The position numbers were made by a program, and so were the translations under genes. This document shows, piece after piece, positions 9,446 through 17,616 of a DNA stretch of 64,000 bases (positions within the stretch are counted from its first letter, which is position 1; each line of letters opens with the position of its first letter). This stretch comes from Streptomyces globisporus (GTDB lineage Bacteria > Actinomycetota > Actinomycetes > Streptomycetales > Streptomycetaceae), in the NCBI GenBank assembly GCA_014649555.1, contig BMTG01000004.1, positions 1 through 64,000 on the forward strand, read 5' to 3'. The notes below the pieces were generated by a model. The model made no database searches and had not been told where the DNA came from. It saw only the letters and a list, made by a program, of their open reading frames with translations.

Positions 9446-10450
9446 ATGCTCGACGACCGCCAGACAACCGCACCGTGGCCGACCGCCTACCCCCAGGGGT
9501 ACGCGGTCGTCGACGTGGAGACCACCGGCCTCGCCCGCGACGACCGGATAATCTCCGCCGCCGTCTACCGGCTGGACGCCCTGGGCAACGTCGAGGACCA
9601 CTGGTACACGCTGGTCAACCCGGAGCGCGACCCCGGGCCCGTCTGGATCCATGGGCTGACGAGCGATGTGCTCGAAGGGGCTCCGCTCTTTCCCGAGGTG
9701 GCCGAGGAGTTGTCCGCGCGGCTCGCGGACCGGGTGCTCGTGGCGCACAACGCGGCGTTCGACTGGTCGATGATCGCCCGGGAGTACGCCCGGGCCTCGG
9801 TGGTCGCCCCGGTCGAGCAGCGGCTGTGCACGATCGCGCTCGCCAAGGAGCTGCGGCTGCCGCTGCCCAACCACAAGCTGGCCTCCCTCGCCGCCCACTT
9901 CGGGGTCGTCCAGCAGCAGGCCCACCACGCCCTGGACGACGCCCGGGTGCTGGCCGAGGCGTTCCGGCCGAGTCTGCACGCGGCGGCCCGGGGCGGGGTG
10001 CGGCTGCCGTTGCTGGAGTGCCGGCCGCTGACCGAGTGGTCCGACTCCCCCGTCACCCCGCGCGTCGGGTATCAGCCCTCGCGGCAGCCGAACAGCTGGC
10101 GGCCCTCGCGCAAGCGGCCGGCCTGCCCGTATCCCAATCCGGGGCGGTACGAGAAGGAGAAGCCGCTCCAGCAGGGGATGCGGGTGGCGTTCTCCGGGGA
10201 CACCTCGATCGACCGGGAGTTGCTGGAGGACCGGGCGATCGAGGCCGGGCTCCATGTGGCGACCAGCGTGTCGCGGCTGACGAGTCTGCTGGTGACCAAC
10301 GATCCGGACGCGGCCACCTCCAAGACGCAGAAGGCCAAGTCCTTCGGCACGCCGATCCTGGAGGAGAGCGCCTTCACCCATCTGCTGCGCGATGTGGCCC
10401 CCGCCGGCGGGGCCGTCCTGCCGCAGCAGGCGGCCTCGTCATCGGAGTGA
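9446..10450 (+). CDS. DEDDh-family 3'-5' exonuclease with C-terminal BRCT-like region
   Basis: 334 residues. The N-terminal exonuclease fold shows ExoI VDVETTGL, ExoII AHNAAFDWSMI and ExoIII HHALDDAR, giving the Asp-Glu-Asp-His-Asp metal-binding set of DnaQ-like proofreading enzymes. A Pro/Arg-rich linker (about 180-240) leads to a BRCT-like region (MRVAFSGDT to SFGTPILEE), as in NAD ligases and some actinobacterial exonucleases. It probably trims DNA or RNA ends in repair. ATG 9446 is chosen; a GTG at 9440 is an in-frame alternative. It is followed by a small Cys-rich protein gene. The exact substrate is not predictable. Confidence 0.9.
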   Translation: MLDDRQTTAPWPTAYPQGYAVVDVETTGLARDDRIISAAVYRLDALGNVEDHWYTLVNPERDPGPVWIHGLTSDVLEGAPLFPEVAEELSARLADRVLVAHNAAFDWSMIAREYARASVVAPVEQRLCTIALAKELRLPLPNHKLASLAAHFGVVQQQAHHALDDARVLAEAFRPSLHAAARGGVRLPLLECRPLTEWSDSPVTPRVGYQPSRQPNSWRPSRKRPACPYPNPGRYEKEKPLQQGMRVAFSGDTSIDRELLEDRAIEAGLHVATSVSRLTSLLVTNDPDAATSKTQKAKSFGTPILEESAFTHLLRDVAPAGGAVLPQQAASSSE

Positions 10451-10513
10451 ACCGGGCACGACTCGCCCCGCAGCCGCTCGCCCGGGACCGCCAGGCGTCC
10501 CACCCTGTGGCGC

Positions 10514-10747
10514 ATGGCACGTTGTGAGGTTTGCGGAAACGACTACGGCATGTCCTTCGAGGTGCACGCGCAGGGCGCGGTGCACGTCTTCGACTGCTTC
10601 TCCTGCGCCATCCACCGCATGGCGCCGATCTGCGAGCACTGCCGGGTCCAGGTGATCGGGCAGGGCGTCGAGGCCGACGGGCACTGGTACTGCGGCGCCC
10701 ACTGCGCCCGCGCGGAAGGGAAGGCGGGCATCGTGGACAAAGCGTGA
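10514..10747 (+). CDS. Small cysteine-rich zinc-binding-type protein
   Basis: 77 residues with ordered metal ligands: CEVCGNDY at the N-terminus, CFSCAIH in the middle, CEHC near residue 40 and CGAHC near the end. This resembles treble-clef or LIM-like knuckles; relatives in Streptomyces are sometimes called prokaryotic metallothionein. The first ATG in frame is used. It sits 63 bases downstream of the exonuclease gene and may be co-transcribed. Zinc binding is inferred from the motif; no partner or function is evident. Confidence 0.75.
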   Translation: MARCEVCGNDYGMSFEVHAQGAVHVFDCFSCAIHRMAPICEHCRVQVIGQGVEADGHWYCGAHCARAEGKAGIVDKA

Positions 10748-10796
10748 CGAATCGCCTCATTGTCGGGCTTGCCCGGCAGTACCCCTGAGTGCCGCA

Positions 10797-10826
10797 CCCC
10801 ATGACCCCGGTTGTACGGTCATGGGG
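10797..10826 (+). repeat. Perfect inverted repeat reaching the SURF1 start codon
   Basis: CCCCATGACC (10797-10806) pairs exactly with GGTCATGGGG (10817-10826) across a 10-base loop. The last base of the right arm is the G of the SURF1 GTG. In RNA the stem would bury the region where a ribosome binds; as DNA it could be an operator. It may also end transcription from the small Cys-rich gene. Confidence 0.6.
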
Positions 10827-11629
10827 TGTACCGCTTCCTGTTGACCCGGCAGTGGGTGATCCTCACCCTGCTCGGCCTCGCGCTGATCCCGACGATGATC
10901 GAGCTGGGTTTCTGGCAGTTCCACAAGCACGAGCACCGGGTCGAGCAGAACGCGCTGATCTCGCGGAACCTCGACGCGCAGCCGGTCCCGGTCACCGACC
11001 TCACCTCCGCCGGGCACACCGTCCCCCGCTCGGACTACTGGCGGACGGTCACCGCGACGGGCACGTTCGACACCGGGCACGAGGTGGTCGTCCGCCGCCG
11101 GACCTCGGACGACGATCGCATCGGTGTCCACGTCCTGACCCCGCTGGACCTCAAGGACGGCGGCACGGTGCTGGTCAACCGTGGCTGGGTCCCGGCCGCG
11201 CCGAACCAGACCGCGTTCCCCGACGTGCCGCCCGCGCCCCGGGGCGAAGTGACCGTCACCGGCCGTCTGAAGGCGGACGAGACGACGGGTAGCAGTGGCA
11301 TCAAGGACCTGGCGGGGCTGCCGGACCGGCAGGTGATGCTGATCAACAGCGAGCAGCAGTCCCAACTGCTGTCCCGGAAGGTCCTCGGCGGATACATCGA
11401 GCAGACCGAGCCCGTGCCCTCGGGTGATCTGCCCGAGCAGATCGCCCGCCCCGACGACGGCTCGATCGGCCCGCACATGGCCTACGCCGTCCAGTGGTGG
11501 CTGTTCGTCGCCGCCGTCCCGGTCGGCTGGATCATTCTCGTACGCCGGGAGAAGCGCGACCGTGAGGAGGCCGCGGCCGGGAAGGCCACGGCCGACGCCT
11601 CCGAGCAGCCCGAACCGGCGAGCGCCTGA
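10826..11629 (+). CDS. SURF1-family cytochrome oxidase biogenesis protein
   Basis: 267 residues. The first helix (VILTLLGLALIPTMIELGFWQ, about 9-29) and the last helix (WWLFVAAVPVGWIILV, near 230) flank an extracytoplasmic domain with NRGWVPA and the LLINSEQ/GGYIEQTEP stretch typical of SURF1. Members help assemble the haem a centre of cytochrome c oxidase. The GTG at 10826 gives the standard MYRFLLTRQWV N-terminus; the TTG 15 bases earlier is less likely. The acidic Ala/Glu tail is common in actinobacteria. No cox genes are nearby, which is usual for this locus. Confidence 0.9.
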   Translation: MYRFLLTRQWVILTLLGLALIPTMIELGFWQFHKHEHRVEQNALISRNLDAQPVPVTDLTSAGHTVPRSDYWRTVTATGTFDTGHEVVVRRRTSDDDRIGVHVLTPLDLKDGGTVLVNRGWVPAAPNQTAFPDVPPAPRGEVTVTGRLKADETTGSSGIKDLAGLPDRQVMLINSEQQSQLLSRKVLGGYIEQTEPVPSGDLPEQIARPDDGSIGPHMAYAVQWWLFVAAVPVGWIILVRREKRDREEAAAGKATADASEQPEPASA

Positions 11630-11697
11630 GACGCGGTCCACACCCTTCGGGCCATAACGGCTGGTTGACAACCGCCCGGTTCGGGAAAACGCCTGGC

Positions 11698-13491
11698 GTG
11701 ACCCCACGCATCGAGGACTACGCCCTGATCGGCGATCTCCAGACCGCCGCGCTCGTCGGCAGGAACGGTTCCGTCGACTGGCTCTGCCTGCCCCGCTTCG
11801 ATTCCGGCGCCTGCTTCGCCGCCCTGCTCGGCACCGAGGAGAACGGCCACTGGCGCATCGCGCCCAAGGGAGCGGGCCCCTCGGACACTTGTACCCGGCG
11901 CGCCTATGTGAAGGACTCCCTGGTCCTGGAGACGTACTGGGAGACGCGGACCGGCACGGTGAAGGTCGTCGACTTCATGCCGCAGCGCGACAAGGCGCCG
12001 GACCTGATGCGGATCGTCGAGGGCGTCAGCGGCACCGTCGACATGAGTTCGGTGCTGCGGCTGCGCTTCGACTTCGGGTCCGTGGTGCCCTGGGTCCGCA
12101 GGTCCCACGGCCACCGGGTCGCCGTCGCGGGCCCCGACTCCGTCTGGCTGCGCAGCGAGCCGCCGGTCAAGACGTGGGGCCAGCAGTTCAGCACCTGCTC
12201 CTCGTTCACCGTCGCCGAGGGCGAGAGCGTGGCGTTCGTGCTGACCTGGCACCCCTCGCACTCGCCGCGCCCGAAGCTGATCGACCCGCACAAGGCGCTG
12301 AAACACACGCTGCACGACTGGGCGAAGTGGACCGAGCGGTGCACGTACGAAGGGCCGTACCGCGATGCGGTGCTGCGTTCGCTGATCACGCTCAAGGCGC
12401 TGACGTACGCCCCGACCGGCGGCATCGTGGCGGCCCCGACCACCTCGTTGCCGGAGGAGATCGGTGGCGTACGGAACTGGGACTACCGCTTCTGCTGGCT
12501 GCGGGACGCCACGCTGAGCCTCGGGGCGATGGTCTCGGCCGGCTATCTGGAGGAGGCGGAGGCCTGGCGGGACTGGCTGCTGCGGGCCGTCGCCGGGGAC
12601 CCGGCCGACCTCCAGATCATGTACGGGCTGGCGGGCGAGCGCCGGCTCCCCGAGATGGAGCTGCCGTGGCTCGCCGGGTACGAGCACTCCCGTCCGGTGC
12701 GGATCGGGAACGCGGCCGTGCGGCAGCGTCAGCTCGATGTGTACGGCGAGGTCATCGACGCGCTCCGGCTGGCCCGCGTCGCCGGGCTCGACGACAAGCC
12801 GCATGCCTGGAACCTCCAGCTCAGCCTGCTCGGCTTCCTGGAGTCGAGCTGGCGCGAGCCGGACGAGGGGCTGTGGGAGATCCGCGGCGCGCGGCGGCAC
12901 TTCGTGCACTCCAAGGTGATGGCCTGGGTGGCCGCCGACCGGGCGGTGCGCTCGCTGGAGGAGAACCCGGAGCTGCCCGGCGACGCCGACCGGTGGCGGG
13001 CGATGCGGGACGCCGTGCACGCCGAAGTCTGTGAGAAGGGGTACGACCCCGAGCGGAACACCTTCACCCAGTCGTACGGGTCGCGGGAGCTGGACGCCGC
13101 GACGCTGCTCATCGTGCGGACCGGTTTCCTGCCGCCGGACGACCCCCGGGTGATCGGCACGGTCGACGCGGTCCGCGCCGAGCTGGGCAGCGACGGGCTG
13201 GTCCGCCGCTACAGCACGGAGGGGGCCTCCGTCGACGGACTGCCGGGTGACGAGGGAGCGTTCCTCGCCTGCTCGTTCTGGCTGGTGGACGCTTTGGAGC
13301 GGATCGGCAGGCCGGACGAGGCGCGGGAGCTGTTCGAGCATCTGCTGGAGCTGCGCAACGACATGGGGCTACTGGCGGAGGAGTACGACGAGGCGGCGGG
13401 GCGGCAGCTCGGGAACTTCCCGCAGGCCTTCAGTCATATCGGACTGGTGAACTCCGCTGTCGACCTCGCCGGGGACGACCCGGCAGGATAG
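11698..13491 (+). CDS. Glycoside hydrolase family 15 protein (trehalase/glucoamylase-like)
   Basis: 597 residues from the GTG giving MTPRIEDYALIGDLQTAALV, the normal family N-terminus. An N-terminal beta-sandwich (to about 220) precedes the (alpha/alpha)6 catalytic barrel with the hallmark GGVRNWDYRFCWLRDA near residue 260. Probable acid and base glutamates lie in EGLWEIRG near 390 and LLAEEYD near 560. Actinobacterial relatives include trehalases. It lacks a signal peptide and should be cytoplasmic. A perfect TTGACA lies at 11665-11670. The SDR gene starts 4 bases after the stop, so the two are probably co-translated. Confidence 0.9.
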   Translation: MTPRIEDYALIGDLQTAALVGRNGSVDWLCLPRFDSGACFAALLGTEENGHWRIAPKGAGPSDTCTRRAYVKDSLVLETYWETRTGTVKVVDFMPQRDKAPDLMRIVEGVSGTVDMSSVLRLRFDFGSVVPWVRRSHGHRVAVAGPDSVWLRSEPPVKTWGQQFSTCSSFTVAEGESVAFVLTWHPSHSPRPKLIDPHKALKHTLHDWAKWTERCTYEGPYRDAVLRSLITLKALTYAPTGGIVAAPTTSLPEEIGGVRNWDYRFCWLRDATLSLGAMVSAGYLEEAEAWRDWLLRAVAGDPADLQIMYGLAGERRLPEMELPWLAGYEHSRPVRIGNAAVRQRQLDVYGEVIDALRLARVAGLDDKPHAWNLQLSLLGFLESSWREPDEGLWEIRGARRHFVHSKVMAWVAADRAVRSLEENPELPGDADRWRAMRDAVHAEVCEKGYDPERNTFTQSYGSRELDAATLLIVRTGFLPPDDPRVIGTVDAVRAELGSDGLVRRYSTEGASVDGLPGDEGAFLACSFWLVDALERIGRPDEARELFEHLLELRNDMGLLAEEYDEAAGRQLGNFPQAFSHIGLVNSAVDLAGDDPAG

Positions 13492-13495
13492 GGCC

Positions 13496-14251
13496 ATGGA
13501 TCTTGGATTGAAGGACCGCGTCTACATCGTCACCGGAGCGACCCGGGGCCTCGGCAACGCCACGGCCCGGGCGCTGGCCGCCGACGGAGCGAAGGTGATC
13601 ATCACCGGCCGGGACGAGAAGTCCGTCGAGGAGGCCGCCGCCGAGCTGGGCGGGGACGTCCTGGGGCTCGCCGCCGACAACGCCGACCCGAGCGCCGCCC
13701 AGCGCCTCGTGGACACCGCGAGGGAACGTTTCGGGCGGCTCGACGGCATCCTCGTCAGCGTCGGCGGACCCGCGCCCGGCTTCCTCGCGGACAACACGGA
13801 CGACCAGTGGCAGACCGCGTTCGAGACGGTGTTCCTGGGAGCGGTACGGCTGGCCCGGACGGCGGCGGCCGCGCTCGGCGAGGGCGGGGTGATCGGCTTC
13901 GTGCTCTCCGGGTCGGTCCATGAGCCGATCGCGGGGCTGACCATCTCCAACGGGCTGCGTCCCGGTCTCGCCGGTTTCGCCAAGTCGCTCGCCGACGAAC
14001 TGGGCCCGCGCGGCATCCGGGTGGTGGGCGTGCTGCCCGCCCGGATCGACACCGACCGGGTCCGCGAGCTGGACGCGCTGTCCGGCGACGCGGAGGCCGC
14101 CCGCACCGCGAACGAGGCGCGGATCCCGCTGCGGCGCTACGGGACGCCGGAGGAGTTCGGGAAGACCGCGGCCTTCCTGCTCTCCCCCGCCGCCTCCTAC
14201 CTCACGGGCCTCATGGTCCCGGTCGACGGCGGGTACCGGCACGGTTTCTGA
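13496..14251 (+). CDS. Atypical SDR-family oxidoreductase
   Basis: 251 residues with a Rossmann fold. TGATRGLG at about 12-19 binds the dinucleotide and VSVGGPAPG follows strand 4. The usual Tyr-x3-Lys catalytic pair is replaced: after FVLSGSV the sequence at the expected spacing is TISNGLRPG, reading Ser-x3-Arg. The family includes FabG-like enzymes and close relatives with exactly this change, whose activity is unsettled. The C-terminal PVDGGY is normal. Four bases separate it from the GH15 gene stop. It may be an altered reductase or a non-redox binding protein. Confidence 0.85.
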   Translation: MDLGLKDRVYIVTGATRGLGNATARALAADGAKVIITGRDEKSVEEAAAELGGDVLGLAADNADPSAAQRLVDTARERFGRLDGILVSVGGPAPGFLADNTDDQWQTAFETVFLGAVRLARTAAAALGEGGVIGFVLSGSVHEPIAGLTISNGLRPGLAGFAKSLADELGPRGIRVVGVLPARIDTDRVRELDALSGDAEAARTANEARIPLRRYGTPEEFGKTAAFLLSPAASYLTGLMVPVDGGYRHGF

Positions 14252-14282
14252 GCCCCGCCTCCCGCCCGTACGCCATGGGCCG

Positions 14283-14870
14283 TCAGGAGACCCGTTCCGC
14301 ACGGTGCTTGACGGCCTTGAGGCGCACCTCGGCGGGGAGCTCGTCCAGGCCGGCCGAATCACGTGCGTGCGCCAGCGCCCCGTCGGCGACCGCTTGCAGC
14401 GTCCCGAGCGGCGCGGCGTGCGGCTCCATCAGCAGCCGGAGCCGGGACCGGGGCGCGGTACGGCGGCCGGTCAGCATCGCCTGGGCGCGGGCCACTCCGT
14501 CCAGCTCGCCCGCCTCCTCGGCGAGCACATTTTCCAGGGCCCGGCCCCGCAGCTGGGCCCCTTCGCCGTCGCCGCTGTCCACCAGGACCTCGGTGAGCCG
14601 GCCGCGGCGGAACTGGGCGAAGAACCACCACAGGGCGAGGACCACGAGGACGGCCAGGACGGCGATCACGACCGGCCACCACCAGCCCTCGTCGCGCCAG
14701 CGGTGCCGGTCGGCCACGCTGAGCAGCACGTCGTTCTTGCCGTCCCAGGGCCACCAGGACGGTAGGGACGCGCCGAGGCCGGTGGCGAGCACGGCTCCGC
14801 CGACGACGACCAGCAGCAGCCCGGCCAGGGCCAGCAGGACCCGGTTGACGGTGGAGCGCATGCGGCTCAT
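14283..14870 (-). CDS. amaP: AmaP-type membrane anchor (alkaline shock response)
   Basis: 195 residues. Two membrane helices (about 8-30 and 62-85) are separated by a Trp-rich external loop. After the second helix comes a soluble C-terminal domain beginning about 100 (RGRALENVLAEEAGELDGV), with the helix-strand pattern of Asp23-like folds. In Firmicutes AmaP tethers Asp23 to the membrane. It is the last gene of the minus-strand run; its ATG overlaps the stop of the DUF6286 gene (ATGA) and a GAAGAAGG site lies just inside that gene. Role here is inferred from fold and context. Confidence 0.78.
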   Translation of the reverse strand: MSRMRSTVNRVLLALAGLLLVVVGGAVLATGLGASLPSWWPWDGKNDVLLSVADRHRWRDEGWWWPVVIAVLAVLVVLALWWFFAQFRRGRLTEVLVDSGDGEGAQLRGRALENVLAEEAGELDGVARAQAMLTGRRTAPRSRLRLLMEPHAAPLGTLQAVADGALAHARDSAGLDELPAEVRLKAVKHRAERVS

Positions 14871-15550
14871 CCCTTCTTCGCCGGTCGGTGCACCTGGACG
14901 GAGAGGGCCGGCGGCCTGGCCAGGCCCAGTTCCCGGACGGCCTGCTCCAGCACACCGTCCAGGTCGGTCCGTACGTCGTCGAGTTCCCGGAAGTGCGAGA
15001 GCGCCCGCACCTTCGCCTTCCGCCGCCCCATCCTGACCCGTACGGACTGCACGCCGGACACCTCGACGGCCCGGTCCCGCAGGACGAGGGCCGCGGCGGT
15101 GCGGTCCAGGCCGGCCCGGATGTCGGCGCGGTCGCGGCGCATCGGCAGCAGGTCCCGCAGTCCGGGGGTGAGGGCCAGCAGGATCAGCCAGAGGCCGATC
15201 GCCGCGGCCACCCCGGCTCCGACGAGCACGGGGGTGTCGTCCAGGCGCTGTTCGGCCAGGCCGTCGGCGAGGGAGCGCCGCCACTGCATGGCCGGGTGGC
15301 CGGCCCGTACGGCGGCGATGTCGTAGAGGAGCAGTCCGGCCGCGCCGAGGAGCACGAGGGCCAGCAGGGCGGCCGGGACCCGCCGGGCGGACCAGAAGCG
15401 GCCGGCCCGGCCGTCGCCCTGCTCCAGGGTGGGGACCGGTTCCCGGGCGTCGGCAGGCGCGTCCGGAGCGGGCGTGTGCGCGTCGTCGTCGCTCTGCTCC
15501 ACGGTGGGCATCCGCCGGGTGGAGCCGTTCGGTTCGCCGGGTTCGGTCAT
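14867..15550 (-). CDS. DUF6286-type membrane protein with Asp23-like tail
   Basis: 227 residues. A charged Thr/Asp/Pro-rich cytoplasmic N-terminus (1-52) is followed by helices at about 57-77 and 110-130. A C-terminal domain (RAVEVSGVQSVRVRMGRRKA then VLEQAVRELGL) looks like another Asp23-type unit. The ATG is chosen because GGAGGAT sits 5 bases upstream. It overlaps both neighbours by 4 bases. It is probably a second membrane partner of the Asp23 proteins; no enzymatic motif is present. Confidence 0.72.
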   Translation of the reverse strand: MTEPGEPNGSTRRMPTVEQSDDDAHTPAPDAPADAREPVPTLEQGDGRAGRFWSARRVPAALLALVLLGAAGLLLYDIAAVRAGHPAMQWRRSLADGLAEQRLDDTPVLVGAGVAAAIGLWLILLALTPGLRDLLPMRRDRADIRAGLDRTAAALVLRDRAVEVSGVQSVRVRMGRRKAKVRALSHFRELDDVRTDLDGVLEQAVRELGLARPPALSVQVHRPAKKG

Positions 15551-15897
15551 CGGATCCTCCCGTGTGCGGCGTTCGCTCCGGCGGGGTGCAGCCGCTCGAC
15601 CTGGACGGCCACTTCGGGTACCTCCATGCCGGCCAGCGCCTTGACCCGCTGGGCGACCCGGCGGCGTACGGCACCGCACTGGCGGCCGATGTCGCTGGGG
15701 TAGCCGAGCTCCAGGCTGACCCGGACCCGGGCGGCGTCGCGGTGCACGGTGACCGTGGCACGCGGCGACGCCCCGTCCGCGGGCGGTTCCTCGACCGCCT
15801 CCTTCGCCGCCTGGGCGGCGATCTTGGCGACGACACGGTCGGCGATCCGGGTCTCGCCCCGTTCGGCGGCGGCGACCCGGCCGGTCACCGCCGTCAC
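15547..15897 (-). CDS. Asp23/Gls24-family protein, short form
   Basis: 116 residues. It opens with the family pattern GETRIADRVVAKIAAQAAKEAV, continues with an alternating strand region RATVTVHRDAARVRVSLELGYP, and ends with VRRRVAQRVKALAGMEVPEVAVQVERL, the helix-plus-strand close of Asp23 domains. No membrane segment. The GTG start overlaps the stop of the small membrane gene (GTGA) and its own stop overlaps the DUF6286 ATG. A cell-envelope stress role is inferred from Asp23 of Gram-positive bacteria. Confidence 0.8.
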   Translation of the reverse strand: MTAVTGRVAAAERGETRIADRVVAKIAAQAAKEAVEEPPADGASPRATVTVHRDAARVRVSLELGYPSDIGRQCGAVRRRVAQRVKALAGMEVPEVAVQVERLHPAGANAAHGRIR

Positions 15898-16085
15898 CGT
15901 CGCCGGTCGCCGCGCTCGCGACTCCGGAAGAAGTCGCCGGGCTCCAGGTCACCGTCCAGGAAGCGGCCGGCGATGAAGCCGATCGCGCCCAGCGCGGCCA
16001 CCAGGACGAAGGCTCCGAAGCCGCCGAAATATCCGGCGAACCCGAGCGCCATGCCGGCCAACAGACCGGCGACAGCCATGCTCAT
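15894..16085 (-). CDS. Small glycine-rich membrane protein of the Asp23 operon
   Basis: 63 residues. Two tightly packed Gly/Ala/Phe-rich helices (about 3-20 and 24-42) are followed by a charged tail, LDGDLEPGDFFRSRERGDRRR. The ATG has a GAGGAG site. Similar small proteins sit beside asp23 genes elsewhere. It may help anchor Asp23 at the membrane. Function is otherwise unknown. Confidence 0.75.
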   Translation of the reverse strand: MSMAVAGLLAGMALGFAGYFGGFGAFVLVAALGAIGFIAGRFLDGDLEPGDFFRSRERGDRRR

Positions 16086-16129
16086 CGTGTCTCTCTCCTC
16101 AACTGCCGTGCGACGGAGGTGCGGAAGGG

Positions 16130-16600
16130 CTACTGGACCCGCTGTTCAGACTCGTCCTCGTCGTCGTCCTCGTCGGGCAGCTTGACGTCGCTGACCGCGA
16201 TGTTGACCTCGACGACTTCGAGACCGGTCATACGCTCCACCGCGGCCACGACGTTCTCGCGGACGTCGCGGGCCACGTCGGCGATGGCCACGCCGTAGTC
16301 GACGACGATCTCCAGGTCGAGGGCCGCCTGGGACTCGCCGACCTCCGCCTTCACGCCGCGGGTGACGGACTTGCCGCCGCCGGGGACCCGGTCGCGGACC
16401 GCGCCGAACGTCCGCGACAGGCCGCTGCCCATGGCGTGGACGCCGACGACATCGCGTGCCGCCATTCCGGCGATCTTCTCGACGACGCCGTCGGCGATGG
16501 TGGTACGGCCCCGGGTCCCGGGGTCACCACCGCCGCGCCTGCCGAGGGACTTGTCGCCCGAACCGCCGGTGGGGTTGTTGCGCTGTGAGCTCTCAGTCAT
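16130..16600 (-). CDS. Asp23/Gls24-family envelope stress protein
   Basis: 156 residues; the first gene of the minus-strand module. A Gly/Arg-rich N-terminus leads to RTTIADGVVEKIAGMAARDVVGVHAMG, then LDLEIVVDYGVAIADVARDVRENV and MTGLEVVEVNIAVSDVKLP, a complete Asp23 domain, and a very acidic tail (DEDDDEDESEQ). The ATG at 16600 has GAAGGGAAG upstream; longer upstream reading is antisense to the divergent gene. Asp23 in staphylococci is an abundant membrane-associated protein needed for envelope homeostasis. It is divergent from the 271-residue protein across a 93-base intergenic region. Confidence 0.88.
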   Translation of the reverse strand: MTESSQRNNPTGGSGDKSLGRRGGGDPGTRGRTTIADGVVEKIAGMAARDVVGVHAMGSGLSRTFGAVRDRVPGGGKSVTRGVKAEVGESQAALDLEIVVDYGVAIADVARDVRENVVAAVERMTGLEVVEVNIAVSDVKLPDEDDDEDESEQRVQ

Positions 16601-16693
16601 CGCCGCTCTTCCCTTCGGGACAGGGTTGGACTTCCTTGCCCACGTTAAGTGCGCTTTCCCCATCCCGCGCCGTGGATACGGCAGGCTGGGGGG

Positions 16694-17509
16694 ATGACTA
16701 CGGCGCGGGGCCCGCGGAGGGCCGACGGATGGACCGCTGGGGTACGGGAACGGCTGGGTCTGGGCCGGCTGCTGCCGCTGGGCGGTCCGGCGGACGGCGT
16801 GTGGATCGCGGAGACGGCTGCCGCGTCGGTGCTGCGCGGGGCGGCGGCCCGCCCCGGTGCGGTGCTCGGGGAGCTGCGGATCGGCCTCGCGGAGGAAGCG
16901 GTCCCGGTGGAGGGTGATCCGGTGGCGGGCGCGCGGGGCGGGAGTGGCCCCGCCGGTGCGCGGGCCTCTGCGGACCCGGGAGGCCCGGCGTCGCCCCCGG
17001 CTCCGCCGAGCGCGCTGCCGCCGGGGCCGCTGCGGATCGAGGCGGAGTTCTCGGCGGCCCCGGACCGGCCGCTGCCGGACACCGCGGCGGCCCTGCGCGC
17101 GGCGCTCCTGACGGCCGCCGCGGCACGGCTGGGCCTGGAGATCGCCGAGGTGGACCTGACGGTGACGACATTGCTGGAGGACGGTGCGTCCGATCAGGTG
17201 ACCGGGGCCCCGGCCGCGCCGACGGCCCGGGCCGCGGAGCCGGAGGATCCGGTGGCGAAGGCGGCGGCCGGGGCACCGGGCGTCGTCTCGCTGACCCGGG
17301 TCCTGGGCAGCCCGGTGCACACCGCCCAGGACCACGTACGGGTCGAGGTGGCGACGGCCGGGGACCGCCGGGCGCTGGATGTCGCCCGGTCGGTGCGTAC
17401 GGCGGTGGCGGCGGCCACGGAGGAGCGGCTGCCGGTGTCGGTGCTGGTCACGGACGTGGTGGGGCCGGGCCGGGCTCCGGGGGCGGAGCCCGGCCCGGTC
17501 CACGTGTGA
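16694..17509 (+). CDS. Divergent protein with two Asp23-like halves (nucleopolyhedrovirus P10-type annotation)
   Basis: 271 residues, no membrane segment or signal. The first half (VWIAETAAASVLRGAAARPG, then PLRIEAEF and ARLGLEIAEVDLTVT) and the second half (AAGAPGVVSLTRVL, then DHVRVEVATA and LPVSVLVTDVV) each follow the helix, PGV, strand, helix, strand order of an Asp23 domain, joined by a Gly/Pro-rich linker (about 75-115). Streptomyces homologues are, as I recall, labelled nucleopolyhedrovirus P10 family, which says nothing about function. The ATG follows GGGGGG. Its position opposite the asp23 operon supports a shared role. The domain reading is my inference. Confidence 0.6.
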   Translation: MTTARGPRRADGWTAGVRERLGLGRLLPLGGPADGVWIAETAAASVLRGAAARPGAVLGELRIGLAEEAVPVEGDPVAGARGGSGPAGARASADPGGPASPPAPPSALPPGPLRIEAEFSAAPDRPLPDTAAALRAALLTAAAARLGLEIAEVDLTVTTLLEDGASDQVTGAPAAPTARAAEPEDPVAKAAAGAPGVVSLTRVLGSPVHTAQDHVRVEVATAGDRRALDVARSVRTAVAAATEERLPVSVLVTDVVGPGRAPGAEPGPVHV

Positions 17510-17578
17510 CGGGCGGCGGGCAGGGCCCGGCCCGGGGCACCGTCCGACGGCCTCAGGCGACGGGATTTCGGCCGGGCC

Positions 17579-17616
17579 GACACCCCTGCGGGGCCGCGCG
17601 GCCCCGCTGGGGTGTC
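17579..17616. terminator. Hairpin terminator between convergent genes
   Basis: Arms 17579-17595 and 17600-17616 pair with one central mismatch (8 bp, T-T, 8 bp) around a 4-base loop. The right edge covers the stop codon of the enoyl-CoA hydratase gene. Confidence 0.8.
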
